Source: an uncultured Clostridia bacterium | GTDB taxonomy: Bacteria; Bacillota; Clostridia; TANB77; CAG-508 | Assembly (NCBI GenBank): GCA_944388935.1 | Contig: CALXKK010000013.1 | Coordinates: forward strand, 1 to 44,562 | Direction of reading: 5' to 3' | Length of the DNA: 44,562 nt | In this document: positions 42,177-44,562 of the stretch, in pieces | Position numbering within the stretch: the first letter of the stretch is position 1 | How the letters are laid out: each line of letters begins with the position of its first letter | Notes under the pieces: generated by a model | Told to the model about the DNA's origin: nothing | What the model saw: only the letters and a program-made list of their open reading frames with translations | Databases searched by the model: none | Program-made: the position numbers and the translations under genes

Positions 42177-43160
42177 ATGTCTAGATCTGGCATAGTAAAT
42201 GTTAGAATGGTAATAACTGAGGAGAAGATATTATCAAATATAGAAAAAGTACATAAAATGATTAATCCTAAGAGTAAGAAGCAAATTATTCAATTAGATG
42301 ATGATACTTACTTTAAGGATTTAGTAGAAGCTATAAAAACATATTTGGTAGAGTATCCAAAGAAACAAAATTTCCCTGCAAGTGTTTATAATGCTGCTTT
42401 TAATTTAGTTGAATTTGCTACTAGCCAATTTGAAGAAAATACTAAACAAATTGAGAATTTAATAAGACAAAGAGAGCTAAATATTAGCTTAGGTGGAAAA
42501 TTAAAAGAACTTGTAAAAAAGGTTGACAACAAAGAAAAGAATTGGAAAGAAGCAGTAAAAGAAGCTCAAGATGATTTTGATGAAGATATAATTAATACAT
42601 TGTTAATTATAGGAAGATGTAGAAGCAAAACAACAGATCATTATAAAGATGCAATGAAACTATTAAAAGCAAGAATATCTAATTTGGAATCAAACTTACA
42701 TATCGAAATAGATATGGAAAGAATAGAAGATAGATCAAAAGCATTAAGCTATATTGGACTTGAAATAGCAGATGCATTAAAAGAAATACCAGCACCAGTA
42801 GAAGAAACTGTAGAAGAGCAAGAAACTCCAGTGGCAGAACCAGTTCAAAAAGCAAAGAAAGTTAAAGCTAAGAAAGTTAAGAAAGCTAAAGTAGCTGCAA
42901 TTGCTGAGGAACCAGTTCAAAATTCAAATGTAGAACAGGTAGAACAACAACAAGTTAAGAAAGCTCAAAAAGTAGAAAATGTTCAAACAGTACAAGAACC
43001 TCAACAAGAAGAACAATATGTAGCAGAAACATTCGAAGCAAAACCAAGCTTATGGCAAAGATTTAAAAATAGCAAATTTGTAAGAACAATTAAATATATA
43101 ATGAGTATAAGAGTTGTTCTTGAAGTTCCAGCACTTCCAGAAGGAAAAACTGAAAACTAA
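42177..43160 (+). CDS. Unknown protein with helical domain and Lys/Glu/Gln-rich linker
   Basis: I do not recognise this 327-residue protein. Residues 1-205 look like a helical, charged, soluble domain (TEEKILSNIEKVHKMINPKS, then FEENTKQIENLIRQRELN). Residues about 210-290 are low complexity, alternating acidic Pro/Val/Glu stretches with basic AKKVKAKKVKKAKVA. The last 40 residues regain order (SLWQRFKNSKFVRTIKYIMS then IRVVLEVPALPEGKTEN). There is no signal peptide and only a weakly hydrophobic segment near the C-terminus. AAGGAGGG lies seven bases before ATG 42177. With its own promoter and a strong terminator it is a monocistronic gene, suggesting a well-expressed housekeeping or envelope-associated role. 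Confidence 0.75.
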   Translation: MSRSGIVNVRMVITEEKILSNIEKVHKMINPKSKKQIIQLDDDTYFKDLVEAIKTYLVEYPKKQNFPASVYNAAFNLVEFATSQFEENTKQIENLIRQRELNISLGGKLKELVKKVDNKEKNWKEAVKEAQDDFDEDIINTLLIIGRCRSKTTDHYKDAMKLLKARISNLESNLHIEIDMERIEDRSKALSYIGLEIADALKEIPAPVEETVEEQETPVAEPVQKAKKVKAKKVKKAKVAAIAEEPVQNSNVEQVEQQQVKKAQKVENVQTVQEPQQEEQYVAETFEAKPSLWQRFKNSKFVRTIKYIMSIRVVLEVPALPEGKTEN

Positions 43161-43188
43161 TCTTATTCTAACAGTTATAAATTTATTT

Positions 43189-43231
43189 AAAATACTATAT
43201 TACTGATGTTGTTAGTAATATAGTATTTTTT
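43189..43231 (+). terminator. intrinsic terminator after the 42177 gene
   Basis: A perfect 16-base-pair stem (43189-43204 with 43214-43229), a 9-base loop and a run of T residues. Confidence 0.88.
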
Positions 43232-43287
43232 GAATTTAACTGGATAAAATAAAATTAATATTTTTTAGAAAAAAATAGGAAAAAGTA

Positions 43288-43316
43288 TTGACATATTTTA
43301 TTAAAAATAGTATACT
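43288..43316 (+). promoter_or_regulatory. tRNA promoter
   Basis: A consensus TTGACA (43288-43293), a 17-base spacer and TATACT (43311-43316), about 15 bases before the first tRNA. Confidence 0.82.
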
Positions 43317-43331
43317 AAATTTCGTCGACAG

Positions 43332-43408
43332 GCTCCTTTAGCTCAGTTGGTCAGAGCAACCGGCTCATAACCGGTGGGTCCAAGGTTCAAATCCTTGAAG
43401 GAGCACCA
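43332..43408 (+). tRNA. tRNA with CAU anticodon (Met elongator or Ile2)
   Basis: A 77-base cloverleaf with encoded CCA: acceptor GCTCCTT/AAGGAGC, D stem GCTC/GAGC, anticodon stem ACCGG/CCGGT with loop CTCATAA (anticodon CAT at 43366-43368), T stem CAAGG/CCTTG and loop TTCAAAT. It is not an initiator, which would lack the first acceptor pair and carry three G-C pairs in the anticodon stem. Whether it is elongator Met or a lysidine-modified Ile2 cannot be settled by eye. Confidence 0.93.
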
Positions 43409-43428
43409 TTTTTAAATTTATAATATTT

Positions 43429-43514
43429 GGGTAGGTGGCCGAGTGGCTAAAGGCGGCAGACTGTAAATCTGTTCTCATTTGAGTACGATGGTTCGAATCC
43501 ATCCCTGCCCACCA
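43429..43514 (+). tRNA. tRNA-Tyr (GUA)
   Basis: An 86-base class II tRNA with a long variable arm and encoded CCA: acceptor GGGTAGG/CCTGCCC (one G-T pair), anticodon loop CTGTAAA (anticodon GTA at 43463-43465) and T loop TTCGAAT. It shares the promoter of the preceding tRNA. Confidence 0.96.
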
Positions 43515-43548
43515 ATAAAGTACAAGTTTACTCTTGTATTTTATTTTT
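43515..43548 (+). terminator. tRNA operon terminator
   Basis: ATAAAGTACAAG (43515-43526) pairs with CTTGTATTTTAT (43533-43544) with one G-T wobble and a 6-base loop, followed by T residues. Confidence 0.7.
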
Positions 43549-43601
43549 AAAAAGAAAAACAAACAAAAGTTTGCAATAACGTTTCTTGAAAGGAAAATAA
43601 A

Positions 43602-44504
43602 ATGTTAGAAGAACTTAAAGAATGCAAATTATGTCCATTTAAATGCAAAGTAAATAGATTGGATGGAAAACTTGGAAGATGCAAAGCAAGTGACAAGTTA
43701 AAAATATCATTGGTATCATTGCATCATTTTGAAGAACCTTGCATAAGTGGAACAAAAGGCTCTGGAACAATATTTTTTTCTAATTGTAATTTTAATTGTG
43801 TCTTTTGCCAAAATTACCAAATAAGTCAAGAAGGAATGGGACAAGAAGTAAGTATAGATTTTTTAGCACAAAGTATGCTAGAACAACAAGCTAAAGGTGC
43901 ACATAATATAAATTTGGTAACACCAGTAATGTATGTATATCACATAATAGAAGCTATAAAAATTGCAAAATCTAAAGGTTTAAAAATACCAATAATATAT
44001 AATTCAAATGGATACGAAAACATAGAAACAATAAAATTATTAGAAGGATACATAGATGTGTATTTACCAGATTTAAAATATTATAATGATGAATTAGGAA
44101 GAAAATATTCCAATGTAAATAATTATTTTGAAGTATCTTCAAAAGCAATACAAGAAATGTATAAACAAGTTGGGGCACCAAAATTGGATGAAAATGGAAT
44201 AATACAAAAAGGCGTAATAATAAGACATTTAATACTTCCTAATGAAATAGAAAATAGTAAAAATGTTTTAAAATGGATTGTTAACAATATTGGCAAAGAA
44301 GTGTATGTTAGCATAATGGCACAGTACTTCCCAACGTATAAGGCTAAAGATATAAAAGAACTTAATAGAAAAATAAATAATAAAGAATATGAAGAAATAG
44401 AAAATTATGTGTATGAATTAGGCATAGAAAATGGATATATGCAGGATTTAGGAGATCACGAAGAAGAATATGTACCGGACTTCAAGAATATAGGTTTAAA
44501 ATAG
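43602..44504 (+). CDS. Radical SAM protein (PflA-like, COG1313 type)
   Basis: A 300-residue radical SAM protein related to pyruvate formate-lyase activating enzyme. The 4Fe-4S cluster ligands are Cys62, Cys66 and Cys69 (CNFNCVFC). Four further Cys near the N-terminus (CKLCPFKCKVNRLDGKLGRC) may hold an auxiliary metal centre, a feature of the COG1313 group. Later segments such as PIIYNSNGYEN, DVYLPDLKYYN and VIIRHLILPNEIENS fit the family. AAAGGAAAA precedes ATG 43602. No glycyl radical enzyme gene is adjacent, so its substrate is unknown. Confidence 0.88.
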   Translation: MLEELKECKLCPFKCKVNRLDGKLGRCKASDKLKISLVSLHHFEEPCISGTKGSGTIFFSNCNFNCVFCQNYQISQEGMGQEVSIDFLAQSMLEQQAKGAHNINLVTPVMYVYHIIEAIKIAKSKGLKIPIIYNSNGYENIETIKLLEGYIDVYLPDLKYYNDELGRKYSNVNNYFEVSSKAIQEMYKQVGAPKLDENGIIQKGVIIRHLILPNEIENSKNVLKWIVNNIGKEVYVSIMAQYFPTYKAKDIKELNRKINNKEYEEIENYVYELGIENGYMQDLGDHEEEYVPDFKNIGLK

Positions 44505-44562
44505 ATATGTCACAAGTAATATGAAAAAATATTGAAAGAGAGTACCAAAAATGATATTGTTT

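Noticed and set aside
43365..43562. Minus-strand 65-residue ORF containing GMDSNHR and GFEPWTH
   Set aside because: It is the antisense of the two tRNA genes; this peptide is a well-known spurious product of tRNA regions.
44505..44562. Possible start of a further gene near ATG 44548
   Set aside because: Only a few codons remain before the window edge and the ribosome binding site (GAAAGAGAG) is weak, so it cannot be supported.

Overview
The window is AT-rich (visibly about 30% GC or less), uses the standard bacterial code with strong AGGAGG-type ribosome binding sites, and carries spoIVA and a GerA-type spore germination operon. It also has a sufCBDSU iron-sulfur operon, cdaA, and the ylxM-ffh-rpsP-khpA-rimM-trmD-rplS block. 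Together these point to an endospore-forming member of the Clostridia, plausibly an uncultured gut lineage; the species cannot be named from the sequence alone. Gene density is high, and no gene-free stretch exceeds 300 bases. The longest gap is the 284 bases before sufC, which holds a terminator, a promoter and two palindromes.

Layout. 1-4000: an ABC exporter pair (ATPase plus a 1070-residue FtsX-type permease with a long coiled coil). 4000-4670: a lone minus-strand membrane protein gene with clearly different base composition and its own promoter, operator-like repeats, leader hairpin and shared terminator. 4780-8625: an LTA-synthase-like sulfatase, a methyltransferase, a class I glutamine amidotransferase-like hydrolase and an iron-sulfur flavoprotein. 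8690-9581: a lysine-rich coiled-coil protein. 9700-15310: sufC-sufB-sufD-sufS-sufU followed by a translationally coupled four-helix membrane protein. 15340-18889: a 41-residue membrane peptide, cdaA, secG, rnr. 18929-23107 (minus): gerA-gerB-gerC plus an unlisted 55-codon ORF that looks like a germinant receptor D subunit. 23285-25938: a secreted transglutaminase-like protein convergent with spoIVA. 26126-28037: a UAP1-like uridylyltransferase and a hexapeptide-repeat acyltransferase. 28127-29698: a small holin-like membrane protein and a DUF421/DUF4363 pair. 29774-33307: a two-gene cassette (small acidic/basic protein plus a DEAD/DEAH helicase with six C-terminal repeats) bracketed by two related palindromes. 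33310-37553: the SRP/ribosome maturation operon, ending in an L19 with a long acidic tail. 37535-39837: a CadC-type repressor and CadA-type P-type ATPase. 39898-44504: mtaB, a small ORF coupled to a TetR regulator, a large unknown protein, tRNA(CAU), tRNA-Tyr, and a radical SAM protein.

Most interesting items: (1) the compositionally foreign single-gene unit at 4042-4662; (2) the helicase cassette at 29699-33307; (3) two families of dispersed palindromes, one with TGAACTTT ends at 15303, 26040, 29699 and 33278, and one with GGACGGTCC cores at 16825 and 39843; (4) three small genes (15405, 18929, 41366) too short for routine ORF calling; (5) palindromic operator-like sites on the suf, ylxM-ffh and cad promoters. 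No CRISPR array, integrase, transposase gene or rRNA was seen.
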